From NCBI RefSeq assembly GCF_014904795.1, contig NZ_JACZFS010000051.1, positions 22,914-86,913 of the forward strand: 64,000 nucleotides of DNA, given 5' to 3'. Position 1 is the first letter of the stretch, and each line of letters starts with the position of its first letter. The translations under genes and the position numbers were made by a program. Below the pieces are notes generated by a model, which worked only from the letters and a program-made list of their open reading frames with translations, searched no databases and was not told where the DNA came from. The stretch is from Nisaea nitritireducens. GTDB taxonomy: Bacteria > Pseudomonadota > Alphaproteobacteria > Thalassobaculales > Thalassobaculaceae. Below are positions 49,048 through 57,997 of this stretch, one piece after another.

Positions 49048-52000
49048 CTAGTTCCCCGCCGGAACCGTGACGGAGCCGGTATCCGCGATGGTGAACTTCC
49101 AGTCTTCGGCCTGGGTGCCATCGAGATTGAGATTCCCGCCGAGGAAATAAAGCCGGTCGCGATCCTTGCCCTTGGCCGTGCAGAACCGGTCCTGCAGGTA
49201 AAAGGGCGGAGTGGCCTGATAGGACAGCCGGGCCCGGACCGATACCGGCGTGCCGGCGAGATCGCCCAGCGGCACGGCATAACTCAACCTGTCACCCCCG
49301 CCGGTCTTGTAGTCAGGATCATTCCCGACACCGAGAGATCCGGCATCCTCAGCCATATCTGCCCCGGCTCCCAATGCCGCCGCGATCGCCTTGCGCTGGT
49401 CGAGCGGGAGGTAGCCGGTCGGCAACAGCCTGTTATCCTTCACCTCCGCGCAGATCGACAGGAACGAGGTGGTCAGCTGGCCTTCCGGCTTTGCGTCGTG
49501 ACCGCATTGCGGGTTGCTGGAACCCGGCTTCGGCGTGCTGACCAGTTCCTGATAGATCTGCACCTGATCCTGCCGCGTGATGACCTGGTGGTGCGGCTGG
49601 TGCAGACGTTTCTCCGGCTCGATCCGGGCAGAGCAATCGTCCTCCCACCACATCTCGCCCGGCAGAGGATCTCCGGCTGGATCAAGAATCCTGCCTGCAC
49701 CATCGGTCTTGCCGGAGGACCAGATCACATTGCCCAGCCGGTCCATGACATCGAAGGTCACGAAAGCCCGCCGGAAGCCAACCCCGGACGGGAACTTGTG
49801 CCCGACATGATTGGTGATGGAAACATCCGCCTTGAGGACTGCTTTGTCGGGATCGACAGCGACGTTGGTGACGGCAAGATCGGCCGTTGCCTTCGCCGCC
49901 TGATCCAGCATCTTCTGCTCGGTATAGATCAGCGGGTCCATGCCCTTCTTGCCCATCATCGGGTCCTGGGTCCTGATGCCAAGCACCTCCGGGAACTGCT
50001 GCGCCATACCGGTGAGGAAGACGTTGAGGCCGACCAGCGTATGTTCGGCAAAGCCCTCGCGCACCGGGAGATCGATTTCATCCGGGCCGCGATTGAACTC
50101 GGCCTGCGGGAAATTGGAGAATTCCTGGATGCTCGCGATCCGCGACTTCACCGGCTTCCCGTCCGCCGTCTTCGACGGCATGTGGCAGTCCTGGCAGCTC
50201 TTTGAGATGGAGCCCGCACCTTCAGGCAATGGGCCGTCCGGCGAGGTTCCTGTGCGATAGGCACTGAAGGCCCATTCCGGATAGGTCAGCTGCTCATAGA
50301 CATGACCGACGGTCTTGCCCTCATGCATCACCGGCAGGTGGACCGTGTGACAGGTGCCGCAGGTCTCCGACATGGCAAGAGTTGTGTTATGCGCCGGCTT
50401 GTTGCCGAGGGAGTCCAGCATGGGAGCGGTCTTTGGATCCTCGAACGGCCCGAAGATCGTCTCCGGACCGCCGACCAGGAACGAGCCGGTGAAGGTCTTG
50501 GCAAACCCGCTTACATCTGGATTGAGAAAGGCCTGCCGCTCGACCACGCATTTGTTCTCGGGTCGCTCCTTCACCTCGTTGGAGATGTTTTCGCCGAGCA
50601 CCATGCGATGACAGGAAGTGCAGGAAATACCGTCCCGGGCCAAAGCCCCGTAATCGGCATATTCGACATGCTCGTTCTTGGCTTTCTCGGATGGCCACGG
50701 CGTCGCCTCGACCACTTCGCGGGTGAAGGCTCCGCAGCCAGCCGGGTCCTCACCCTTCGGCATGGTGGCGATCGGCTTGATCTTGCCAGTACTGACATCG
50801 ATGCCGTACTGACGCTGCCCCAGAATGCCGTGACAGCCGAGGCAGGTGTTCTCGACCAGCTTGGCGTCGGCTTTATGGAAGGTCTGGGTCTCGCTCGCCA
50901 GCTGGGCGAAGAAGATCGGATCGCGCCCGGCCAGCCCCATCGGGGATGTCCGCCAGGAGCCATAGGGAGAATGGTTCCACATCTTTCCGGCGGCGGCATC
51001 CGAGCCGTCGCCATAATCCGGCGACACGGGCTCCGTCATATCGAACTGCAAGCCCGTGCTGCCCGCATTGTGGCAGCCAAGACACTGGCTGGAGGTCAGA
51101 TATTCGTCATGGATCGTCGGGCCACCGGCGGCAACAAAGGTTTCGTCATAGGTCTCCGACGGCATCTTCGGGACAGTCGCATAGTCTGGTGCCGGCCCGG
51201 GCCCGTTCCACTGGAAGGCCTCTGTGAATGCGGGATTGTAGGCATAGAGCGGCTGTCCCAGCCGCCGGACCTGATCTGTCGGCAATGTGACGACCGGATG
51301 GTTCGAGGCCGTGTCCGGCGTCGGGTCCTCGTCCTGATTGAGGAACACCAGCGGATGCCCCGGCTCCCCCTCGATATTCTTCTGCGAGGAGAAGGTCATG
51401 TTGTCCCGGGCGGAGGCATGGCAGTTCATGCAGTATTGCGCGAACCCCATATTGACCATCAGGTTTGAGGACTGGTTCGCCGGATAGTCCGGAGCCCAGC
51501 CTTTCCAGCCAAACCAGCCCCAGAACCAGCCGTCATGACTTTTCTTGGAATCACGCACCATGATCGCGGCGCCGTGGATGTTCGGGATCAGCTTCTCCGG
51601 CTCCACCGCAGAACAGACCGATGCCGGGGAGGAGTACATCTCCTTCACCATGATCGCACCGTCCGGAACGGGCGCCTTGTCCGTGCCCGAATCCTCGTCC
51701 GCCGGGGTCCGGTTGTCCTTGATCCAATCGAACATTTCCGGCGAGTACCAGATCACCACCGGCGCATGCGTGCCGTGATAGGTGCCGATCCATTCACCGC
51801 CCGTCAGATGTGCTGTCTCGGGCCCGGTATCGCGGACAAATTTGTCCCGCACCCAGCCGGACGTCTTGTCTCGATGGCAGAAATTCACGAAATATTCCTG
51901 CAGCTTCAATTCGTATTCCCGCAGCGGCAGCGCGGAAGGATCACGCACGACAGGATCCAGTTTCCGGCAGAGCTCAAGATCATGTGGCAAAACCGGGACA

Positions 52001-52101
52001 CTCTGCTCTTCGGGACAGACGGCCGCAGCAATGCCGCCACCAAGCCCGAAGAACAGCGCCCCGGAGGCAAAAAAAGTCCGCAACCGGCGAAAACCAGACA
52101 T
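49048..52101 (-). CDS. Multihaem c-type cytochrome with P460-like N-terminal domain
   Basis: A ~1017-residue exported protein. A signal peptide is at the start (core FFASGALFFGLGGGIAAA). Residues ~90-240 resemble a cytochrome P460 domain (VVIWYSPEMFDWIKDNR, GAIMVKEMYSS, GFAQYCMNCHASA). Six CxxCH haem sites are visible: CMNCH, CLGCH, CLGCH, CTSCH, CGTCH and CQDCH, encoded near 51425, 51070, 50835, 50615, 50352 and 50185. The last ~330 residues have no haem site and look beta-rich (ITNHVGHKFPSGVGFRRAF). Probable periplasmic electron carrier or oxidoreductase; substrate unknown. ATG 52101 is favoured by GGAGAG; ATG 52113 lacks a site. Confidence 0.87.
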   Translation of the reverse strand: MSGFRRLRTFFASGALFFGLGGGIAAAVCPEEQSVPVLPHDLELCRKLDPVVRDPSALPLREYELKLQEYFVNFCHRDKTSGWVRDKFVRDTGPETAHLTGGEWIGTYHGTHAPVVIWYSPEMFDWIKDNRTPADEDSGTDKAPVPDGAIMVKEMYSSPASVCSAVEPEKLIPNIHGAAIMVRDSKKSHDGWFWGWFGWKGWAPDYPANQSSNLMVNMGFAQYCMNCHASARDNMTFSSQKNIEGEPGHPLVFLNQDEDPTPDTASNHPVVTLPTDQVRRLGQPLYAYNPAFTEAFQWNGPGPAPDYATVPKMPSETYDETFVAAGGPTIHDEYLTSSQCLGCHNAGSTGLQFDMTEPVSPDYGDGSDAAAGKMWNHSPYGSWRTSPMGLAGRDPIFFAQLASETQTFHKADAKLVENTCLGCHGILGQRQYGIDVSTGKIKPIATMPKGEDPAGCGAFTREVVEATPWPSEKAKNEHVEYADYGALARDGISCTSCHRMVLGENISNEVKERPENKCVVERQAFLNPDVSGFAKTFTGSFLVGGPETIFGPFEDPKTAPMLDSLGNKPAHNTTLAMSETCGTCHTVHLPVMHEGKTVGHVYEQLTYPEWAFSAYRTGTSPDGPLPEGAGSISKSCQDCHMPSKTADGKPVKSRIASIQEFSNFPQAEFNRGPDEIDLPVREGFAEHTLVGLNVFLTGMAQQFPEVLGIRTQDPMMGKKGMDPLIYTEQKMLDQAAKATADLAVTNVAVDPDKAVLKADVSITNHVGHKFPSGVGFRRAFVTFDVMDRLGNVIWSSGKTDGAGRILDPAGDPLPGEMWWEDDCSARIEPEKRLHQPHHQVITRQDQVQIYQELVSTPKPGSSNPQCGHDAKPEGQLTTSFLSICAEVKDNRLLPTGYLPLDQRKAIAAALGAGADMAEDAGSLGVGNDPDYKTGGGDRLSYAVPLGDLAGTPVSVRARLSYQATPPFYLQDRFCTAKGKDRDRLYFLGGNLNLDGTQAEDWKFTIADTGSVTVPAGN

Positions 52102-52371
52102 TATTCTCTCCATGTCCGCGTGCTCTGTGGCACGTTCTGAAACAACCTTTTAAAGTAGAATAACATAATCCCGTCTCTACCCAGAGGCGGGACCGTTTCA
52201 GAACTGTGAAAACCTGCTCGGCGGATCAATCTGTAGCGCCGATGGTCACGGCCGATGGCAAGGCCCGGCGCTGGATCGACAGCGCCCTCGACTGCTTTTT
52301 CTGCTTTGCCAGCTACAAGCTGATCACCAGCCGGACCTGATATCCTGAAGCCACGGGGGGCGGCACCGCGC
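52102..52371. other. Cytochrome / metZ intergenic region, proximal part
   Basis: No well-supported gene. An unsupported 44-codon reading frame (GTG 52206 to TGA 52340, with ATG 52242 inside, encoding a Cys/Phe-rich tail CFFCFASYK) is open on the + strand, but its start lacks a clear ribosome site. The AT-rich TTTTAAAGTAGAATAACATAAT near 52150 is a plausible cytochrome promoter. Confidence 0.5.
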
Positions 52372-52401
52372 TTGACAGGCCGGGCCGCCCTCGTCTATCT
52401 C
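52372..52401 (+). promoter_or_regulatory. Promoter for the metZ leader
   Basis: TTGACA (52372-52377), an 18-base spacer and TATCTC (52396-52401). Transcription would begin at about 52408, directly at the first SAM-II element. Confidence 0.65.
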
Positions 52402-52407
52402 AGAGTT

Positions 52408-52462
52408 CAGCGCCGATTTGAGACTCAGATTGCGGGCGCTTAATAAATGCGGCTAAAGAGGG
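52408..52462 (+). ncRNA. SAM-II riboswitch aptamer 1
   Basis: P1 is AGCGCC (52409-52414) with GGCGCT (52435-52440), closed around GATTTG and ATTGC. The downstream strand AATAAATG...GCTAAAGAGGG supplies the pseudoknot: loop CTC (52424-52426) with GAG (52458-52460), and TTGC with GCTAA. The order and spacing closely match the SAM-II consensus and the marine env87 aptamer as I remember it. Confidence 0.85.
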
Positions 52463-52468
52463 ATTTCG

Positions 52469-52503
52469 ATCCGTCCGGCGCCGCCGCGACGGATTTTTTG
52501 TTT
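52469..52503 (+). terminator. Intrinsic terminator of the first SAM-II element
   Basis: ATCCGTC (52469-52475) pairs with GACGGAT (52488-52494) and is followed by TTTTTTGTTT. It lies 7 bases after aptamer 1 and ~125 bases before the metZ start, so it fits transcriptional control. Confidence 0.8.
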
Positions 52504-52526
52504 CAGGCTTGGTCCGGCCGATTGGA

Positions 52527-52580
52527 CCCGCGGGATTTGAGGGCAGCTTGCATCCGCGTCACCAAGTGCTAAAGCGCCAC
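52527..52580 (+). ncRNA. SAM-II-class riboswitch aptamer 2
   Basis: Second copy of the same architecture: P1 CGCGG (52529-52533) with CCGCG (52554-52558), GATTTG, CTTGC, then AAGTGCTAAAGCGCC. The pseudoknot loop GGC (52542-52544) pairs with GCC (52576-52578), a compensatory change relative to CTC/GAG in aptamer 1. The GCC overlaps the first arm of a hairpin CCACGGG/CCCGTGG (52577-52598), so the two folds exclude each other. SAM-V, a related class, is an alternative label. Confidence 0.78.
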
Positions 52581-52628
52581 GGGGAAATGCTCCCGTGGGC
52601 CCGATCAGAGACCAAGGAGCAGACGACC

Positions 52629-53837
52629 ATGTCCGACAAGATCAACCCCGCCTTCACCGAAGCCGCCGACTGGAATCTGGAAACCCGCCTGGTACGCGGC
52701 GGCACCAACCGGTCCGAGTTCGGAGAAACGTCCGAGGCCCTGTTCCTCACGTCCGGCTATGTCTATGACAGCCCGGAATCGGCCGAGGCCCGCTTCAACG
52801 GCGAAGAAGACGGCTTCGTCTATTCCCGCTACGGCAACCCGACGGTCCAGATGTTCGAGGACCGGATGGCCCTGCTGGAAGACGCCGAGACCTGTTTCGC
52901 CACCGCCAGCGGCATGGCGGCCGTCTGGGCAGCCCTGATCTGCCAGCTCAAGACAGGCGATCATGTGGTCGCCGCCCGGGCCCTGTTCGGCTCCTGCCAT
53001 CACATCGTGACCAAGATCTTCCCGAAATTCGGCATCGACGCGACGCTGATCGACGGCACCGACATCGCCCAGTGGCAGAGCGCGGTCAAACCGAACACCA
53101 AGGTTTTCTTCTTCGAGACCCCCTCCAACCCGACCCTGGAGATCATCGACATTCCGGCCGTCGTCGCCATCGCCAAGCAGGCCGGTGCACGCGTCGTCGT
53201 CGATAACGTCTTCTCCACCCCGATCCTGCAGCAGCCGATCCGGCTCGGCGCCGACATCTCGGTCTATTCCGGCACCAAGCATATCGACGGCCAGGGCCGG
53301 GCCCTCGGCGGGGCCGTGCTCTGCTCGAACGAGTTCCGCAAGGACTATCTTGAGCCTTTCATGCGCCATACCGGCGGCTGTCTCAGCCCATTCAATGCCT
53401 GGGTCCTGCTGAAAGGCCTTGAGACCCTCGACCTCCGGGTCCGCCGCCAGTCCGAGAATGCGCTGGCCATCGCCGAATTCCTGGAAAGCCATGCCGCCAT
53501 CTCGCGAGTGATCTATCCCGGCCTCGCCTCCCACCCGCAGCATGCGCTGGCGGCGAAGCAGATGAGCGGCTTCGGTACTCTCGTCTCCTTCGACGTCAAG
53601 GGCGGCAAAGATGCGGCCTTCAAGCTGCTGAACGGCCTCAAGATCGTCGATATCTCGAACAATCTCGGCGACACCAAGAGCCTGATCACCCATCCATACA
53701 CGACCACGCACCGGGCGATGGAAGAGGCGGCCCGTCAGGCACTCGGCATCAGTCAGGGCCTGGTCCGGATCTCCGCCGGCATCGAGAGCAAGGATGATCT
53801 GCTTGCCGATTTCACAAGGGCACTCGGCAAGCTCTAA
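52629..53837 (+). CDS. metZ: O-succinylhomoserine sulfhydrylase
   Basis: A 402-residue PLP enzyme of the Cys/Met metabolism family that makes homocysteine from an activated homoserine and sulfide. Motifs: YSRYGNPTVQMFEDRMALLE, CFATASGMAA, VVDNVFSTPILQQP, the PLP lysine in VYSGTKHIDGQGR, and LITHPYTTTHRAM. ATG 52629 has AAGGAG nine bases upstream, lies downstream of two SAM-II elements, and so is repressed by SAM in all likelihood. The longer open frame to 52509 would read through the aptamer. Confidence 0.95.
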   Translation: MSDKINPAFTEAADWNLETRLVRGGTNRSEFGETSEALFLTSGYVYDSPESAEARFNGEEDGFVYSRYGNPTVQMFEDRMALLEDAETCFATASGMAAVWAALICQLKTGDHVVAARALFGSCHHIVTKIFPKFGIDATLIDGTDIAQWQSAVKPNTKVFFFETPSNPTLEIIDIPAVVAIAKQAGARVVVDNVFSTPILQQPIRLGADISVYSGTKHIDGQGRALGGAVLCSNEFRKDYLEPFMRHTGGCLSPFNAWVLLKGLETLDLRVRRQSENALAIAEFLESHAAISRVIYPGLASHPQHALAAKQMSGFGTLVSFDVKGGKDAAFKLLNGLKIVDISNNLGDTKSLITHPYTTTHRAMEEAARQALGISQGLVRISAGIESKDDLLADFTRALGKL

Positions 53838-53931
53838 CGCCTCAGAAACTAGCGAAAAGCTGGATTTGAGAAGGAATTGCTCTACTAATTATATAAAATA
53901 CGCAAAAAGCGATGCAAATCAGGGGCACACA

Positions 53932-54462
53932 ATGGCCCAATGGGGACGGCAACCTTTCAGTAAAGCAGATTTTCTGTTCGCGGAGCGGATTGGCCTTGAG
54001 GATCTGCCCGAGGACTCACTGATCAGAACTGCCTATGCATTCTGGCGGGCTCTGGCACCGGAGCCGTCCCTGCCGGCCCGGAGCGACTTCGACGCAACGG
54101 ACGTGCCCCGCAAGATCATGCCCTGGGTCTTCCTGCATGAGGTGGTACGCAACGAGGATGGCACCCTCGACTACCGCTGCAAGCTGATGGGAACAAGCAC
54201 CGTTGCGATGATCGGCTTTGACCCGACCGGCCATCTGAACACTGAGTATTTTACGACGCCGGAGCTCAGTTACCTCAACGAAAGCCTCGACCTGACAGTG
54301 AATAAGGCGATACCGACCTTCTGGAAGGCCGGTGTCCCGCATGCACGCTACGAGACTGTCGCCGTCTGGCGTGGGATTTTCCCTCTGGCGAGCGACCGGA
54401 AAACGGTCAATATGATCCTCGGTATAGGGGAACCGCGCCGTGTACCGAGAGATCCGAAATAA
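53932..54462 (+). CDS. PAS domain protein (PAS_5 / PF07310 type)
   Basis: A 176-residue protein of an alphaproteobacterial PAS-like family: WRALAPEPSLPARSDFDATDVPRKIMPW, LDYRCKLMGTSTVAMIGFDPTG and YETVAVWRGIFPLASDRKTVNMIL. No effector domain is attached. Function unknown, probably a sensory or regulatory single domain. Start ATG 53932; frame open further upstream into the metZ end but without a better site. Confidence 0.82.
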   Translation: MAQWGRQPFSKADFLFAERIGLEDLPEDSLIRTAYAFWRALAPEPSLPARSDFDATDVPRKIMPWVFLHEVVRNEDGTLDYRCKLMGTSTVAMIGFDPTGHLNTEYFTTPELSYLNESLDLTVNKAIPTFWKAGVPHARYETVAVWRGIFPLASDRKTVNMILGIGEPRRVPRDPK

Positions 54463-54547
54463 CATCTTAAAATAGATTGAGTGATAGTTAATACTGTTAT
54501 TGAGTTAAAACCCCACCGAGATCCGGAAAGCAATCAGGAGGGCACAC

Positions 54548-54577
54548 ATGGGCCGTCCCAGCGATGCAAAACGATGA
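54548..54577 (+). CDS. Putative 9-codon leader peptide before a GNAT gene
   Basis: ATG 54548 follows the best ribosome site nearby (AGGAGGG, 5 bases) and encodes MGRPSDAKR then TGA, whose TGA overlaps the GNAT ATG (ATGA at 54574-54577). The GNAT start itself has no clear site, so this leader probably delivers ribosomes to it. A frameshift in an alternative annotation is the other possibility. Confidence 0.45.
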   Translation: MGRPSDAKR

Positions 54578-55050
54578 TAGCGGCCGAGACCGCCTATCGG
54601 GTGCGGCGGGCCCATGTCTCAGACGCGGGTGCCATAGCAGACCTGATAAACCCGATTATCGCGGATGGCGGGCTCACCGCCATGACCGAAAACATGACAG
54701 TTCCGGATCAGGAGAGCTTCATCCGGTCACTGCCAAATCGTTCCGTCTATCTGGCAGCGATAGAGGATGCGACGGACTCTCTGCTCGGCGTCCAGGATTG
54801 CCTGCCTGACCCCGATCGTCCGATGCAGTGCGATATCAGCACTTTCGTGGACCTGAAAGCGTCCCGCCGGGGTGTCGGCAGAAACCTCTTCAATGAAATG
54901 CTGAAGCACCTTGATCGCCTGGGGTTCCGAACGATCCGTGCCGTCATCCGGGAAGAAAACGCGGGAGCCCGGGCCTTCTATCGCACACTCGGATTTATCG
55001 AGACAGCAAACCAGAACGGCAAAGTGATTGCATCTTACAGGCTCGACTGA
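54574..55050 (+). CDS. GNAT family N-acetyltransferase
   Basis: A 158-residue acetyltransferase with motif A as GVGRNLFNEMLKHLDRLGF (acetyl-CoA Q/RxxGxG/A-type region, here KASRRGVGRN) and motif B RAFYRTLGFIETA. Resembles phosphinothricin-acetyltransferase-like (PAT) enzymes, but the substrate is unknown. Converges on the ELM1-type gene with a 19-base gap. Confidence 0.9.
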   Translation: MIAAETAYRVRRAHVSDAGAIADLINPIIADGGLTAMTENMTVPDQESFIRSLPNRSVYLAAIEDATDSLLGVQDCLPDPDRPMQCDISTFVDLKASRRGVGRNLFNEMLKHLDRLGFRTIRAVIREENAGARAFYRTLGFIETANQNGKVIASYRLD

Positions 55051-55069
55051 GCGGCAATCACACACGTCA

Positions 55070-56050
55070 TTAGCGGTGGCGCCGTTCCAGATGACGTTCC
55101 AGCATCGGACGCAACGCCTCCGCTGCGCTCACGGCATCATTCAGCGGCTCATAGAGAAACGGCTCCACATGCCCGTCGAACGGCCGTGTCAGTTTTCGAG
55201 ACCGCAGATTTTCCTGGAACGCCGCAATGCGTCCCGACGGTACCAGAAGATCGGCGACATAGACCCCTTTGCCGGACGAACAGGCCTCGGAGACCATGTT
55301 CACCGAGTCTGACGTCACCACAATGACGTCCGCCGCCCCGATGAAGCCGAGATAGGGGTTCTCCCCCTCCCCATTCCAGAAACAGGCGGCCGCCTCGTTC
55401 TCCCCGAGCGCGAAAAGTGCCTCGACCAGGCGCTCCGGTGTGCGCCGGGAGGCAGTGATCATCAGGCCGCAGCCACTGTCGATCAACTGCTCGAGGTTGC
55501 CGACGAACCTGTCCACCATCGCATCCTCGACCTTTTGCCGACGGGTGGCCCCGCCGACCGCGACCAGCACGCGCGGCCCCGGCAACGGCTGGATCATATG
55601 GCTGAAGCGTTTCGCCTCGGCTGGCAGATCCATGGTCGCGAGGCTGTTCAGGGAGGCTGTGGTCACAATCACATTGTCACCTCGTCCCGGATCATGTTCC
55701 GGGACAATCAGGGCGTCGAACAGCGCAGGGTCGATTCGCGGGTCCTGGATCTGCACAGCAAAACTATGACCACCGGACCGCCCTTTAACCGAGAGCACTG
55801 CCCCCGCGTTGCGGCGGCCACATCCGATCACAAGGTCCGGCCAGGGCGGCCCAAGCGGATCTCCTCCCGCACTCGGCGGAACCACGCGCCAGCTCCCCAA
55901 TGCCGGGAATGCGCGCAGCAGCGTGGACGGTCGGATGCGTTTGATTACGGGATCCATGCCGAGAGCCCGTGCAAGAGCAACCGACTGCACCTCCATGCCA
56001 CGGGTCCCGTCACTGACGACCCAGGCCGACATATCCGCCGGCAGACTCAT
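55070..56050 (-). CDS. ELM1/GtrOC1-like protein (PF06258)
   Basis: A 326-residue protein of the 'mitochondrial fission ELM1' family, common in alphaproteobacteria and probably a glycosyltransferase-like enzyme of GT-B fold. Signatures: WVVSDGTRGMEVQSVALARALG, LVIGCGRRNAGAV, AVQIQDPRIDPALFD, VAVGGATRR, and VTSDSVNMVSEACSSGKGVYV late in the protein. ATG 56050 is favoured by GGAG 6 bases upstream over ATG 56062. Divergent to an Lrp regulator. Confidence 0.88.
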   Translation of the reverse strand: MSLPADMSAWVVSDGTRGMEVQSVALARALGMDPVIKRIRPSTLLRAFPALGSWRVVPPSAGGDPLGPPWPDLVIGCGRRNAGAVLSVKGRSGGHSFAVQIQDPRIDPALFDALIVPEHDPGRGDNVIVTTASLNSLATMDLPAEAKRFSHMIQPLPGPRVLVAVGGATRRQKVEDAMVDRFVGNLEQLIDSGCGLMITASRRTPERLVEALFALGENEAAACFWNGEGENPYLGFIGAADVIVVTSDSVNMVSEACSSGKGVYVADLLVPSGRIAAFQENLRSRKLTRPFDGHVEPFLYEPLNDAVSAAEALRPMLERHLERRHR

Positions 56051-56203
56051 AGGGTGCTCCATCACAATATTTACGCACGAATATGACAAGGAGATGTAAT
56101 AATCTTGCGCGAACGATCCCACCTGCTTTATTCTGCACTGCAATATCCGGCAAGGGAAATTCTTCGCTGCCGACGACACAATCCGAATCAGGAGTCATCC
56201 GCC

Positions 56204-56713
56204 ATGCGGCGCGTCAAGCTTGACCGTATCGACCGACGCATCCTTCGCGACCTGCAGGACAACGGGCGCATGACCAACGTGGACCTTGCGAACCGGGCCG
56301 GTATTTCCGCGCCGCCATGCCTCCGGCGTGTGCGTGCGCTCGAAGAGGCCGGCTTCATCCGCGGCTATCATGCGGACGTCAATCCGGAGGCGCTCGGCTA
56401 CAAGGTCACCATATTCGCCTTCGTCGGCCTCAACAGCCAGGCAGAGGACGATCTGGTCGCCTTCGAGGAGATGGTCGAGGACTGGCCCGAGGTGCGCGAG
56501 TGCCACATGCTGTCCGGGGAGACCGATTTCCTGCTGAAGGTGGTCGCCAAGGACTGGGACACGTTCCAGAAATTCCTGACTACCCGGCTCACCCCGGCGC
56601 CCAATGTCTCGCATGTGAAGACCGCGCTATCTTTCCGGACGCGAAAGCAATTGCCGGGTGTGCCGGTAGAAGTCGACGTCGAGGACGACGAGGACGACGA
56701 CATCGAAGAGTGA
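56204..56713 (+). CDS. Lrp/AsnC family transcriptional regulator
   Basis: A 169-residue regulator: helix-turn-helix [38 protein letters not shown] region (residues 6-43) and a RAM ligand domain (about 65-145; [21 protein letters not shown]). An unusual acidic tail ([13 protein letters not shown]) ends it. AGGAG is 8 bases before ATG 56204. Probably an amino-acid-responsive global or local regulator; possible targets are dtd or the divergent ELM1 gene. Confidence 0.92.
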   Translation: MRRVKLDRIDRRILRDLQDNGRMTNVDLANRAGISAPPCLRRVRALEEAGFIRGYHADVNPEALGYKVTIFAFVGLNSQAEDDLVAFEEMVEDWPEVRECHMLSGETDFLLKVVAKDWDTFQKFLTTRLTPAPNVSHVKTALSFRTRKQLPGVPVEVDVEDDEDDDIEE

Positions 56714-56789
56714 ACACGTCCGGCTGTCCCGCATTTCCTTTCAGGGAAGGCCGGTTCGAATTTCACCAGAATGCAGGGGAGCGTCCGAT

Positions 56790-57233
56790 TTGCGCGTGCT
56801 GTTGCAGAGAGTAAGCGAAGCCGCCGTCAGGATCGACGGAGAGACCGTCGGTGAGATAGGCCCCGGCCTCCTGGCGCTGGTCTGCGCCGTCGAGGGCGAC
56901 GGTCAGGCTGAGGCGGAGCGTCTTGCCGGCAAGACAGCGAAGCTGCGGATTTTCGAGGACGAGGCCGGAAAGATGAACCGCTCCGTCGCCGATATCGGCG
57001 GCAGCGTGCTGGTCGTCTCGCAATTCACCCTCGCCGCAGATACTCGCAAGGGAAACCGGCCGAGCTTCATCGGCGCCGCGGCGCCCGAGCTGGCGAACGC
57101 ACTTGTCGAACATTTCGGCGCCTGCCTGAAATCAGCGGGGCTGCCGATTGAAACCGGGCGGTTCGGGGCAGACATGAAGGTTTCCCTGATCAATGACGGG
57201 CCGGTTACGATCTGGCTGGACAGCGCCGCATGA
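56790..57233 (+). CDS. dtd: D-aminoacyl-tRNA deacylase
   Basis: A 147-residue homochirality editor that removes D-amino acids from tRNA. The family motifs SQFTLAAD (SQxTLxA) and NDGPVT are both present and the N-terminus [11 protein letters not shown] is typical. TTG start at 56790 with GGGGAG upstream. Its stop overlaps the ATG of the next gene (ATGA). Confidence 0.95.
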   Translation: MRVLLQRVSEAAVRIDGETVGEIGPGLLALVCAVEGDGQAEAERLAGKTAKLRIFEDEAGKMNRSVADIGGSVLVVSQFTLAADTRKGNRPSFIGAAAPELANALVEHFGACLKSAGLPIETGRFGADMKVSLINDGPVTIWLDSAA

Positions 57234-57904
57234 TGCATTTGCGAACTATGGCCAGTCTCGCCGCCACACTTTTTGTTGCCGCGGCCTGCACCGCCCCGCC
57301 ACCGCCGAGCGGATCGTTCCCACCGAACCCGCGACGCGCCGACGCCGCGCCGGTGACCCTGATCGATACAGTGCCGACAGGACAAAGATGCATCGTCACC
57401 GGCGGAAAAGCTCAACCGCTTACCGTGACCACGCCGCGCCTCGTGGCGCTCCACGAATACGGTGACGCCCCCGTCATCGACTGCTTCGGCGACGGCTTCT
57501 TGCGCCAGCGCAAAGCCGTCCTGGCCAATAAAAGCAAGCGTCTCGCGGAACGATTGATCGTGCCGGGAGTAATCGACCCTGCCTTCGCACCCTATCCAAA
57601 GCGCGAAAAAAGCTCCGGACTGGGAGATTTTCCGGCGTGGGTCCGCATCCGGCTGCAACGAAATAGCTTCAAAACCATCGCGGAACGCGACCAATACTAC
57701 GCTGCCGAAGCGCGGTGGATCGCCGCAGCCTGGGATACCATTGAATACCGCCTGAAGCAGGAATGCCAGAGCCGTCTGACCCAGGCGCAGGGCCTTATCC
57801 TGTTGGATACACAGTGTAAGAAGGCCTTCCGGGCACTCGCGGACCGGCGCGCGGCGGATCGCGCCACGGTCGAGGTAAACCGGCGACAATCCACCATCCG
57901 ATAA
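57230..57904 (+). CDS. Hypothetical lipoprotein
   Basis: A 224-residue exported protein of unknown function. Lipoprotein signal with lipobox VAAAC (Cys20) and a Pro-rich start; later residues include two cysteines that could pair ([20 protein letters not shown]) and a helical, charged C-terminus. Possibly translated with dtd through a 4-base overlap. Confidence 0.8.
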   Translation: MMHLRTMASLAATLFVAAACTAPPPPSGSFPPNPRRADAAPVTLIDTVPTGQRCIVTGGKAQPLTVTTPRLVALHEYGDAPVIDCFGDGFLRQRKAVLANKSKRLAERLIVPGVIDPAFAPYPKREKSSGLGDFPAWVRIRLQRNSFKTIAERDQYYAAEARWIAAAWDTIEYRLKQECQSRLTQAQGLILLDTQCKKAFRALADRRAADRATVEVNRRQSTIR

Positions 57905-57997
57905 GACCGGCCCTTGCCATGGTTGCTGCAGCGCGGCACTCTCGGCCTTCGTCGGCCCTGCGAGAGAACAATCGCGGAACGAACAGGAGAAACGCGA

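Noticed and set aside
52206..52340. 44-codon Cys/Phe-rich open frame before metZ
   Set aside because: No good ribosome site and no known relatives; recorded only in the description of the intergenic region.
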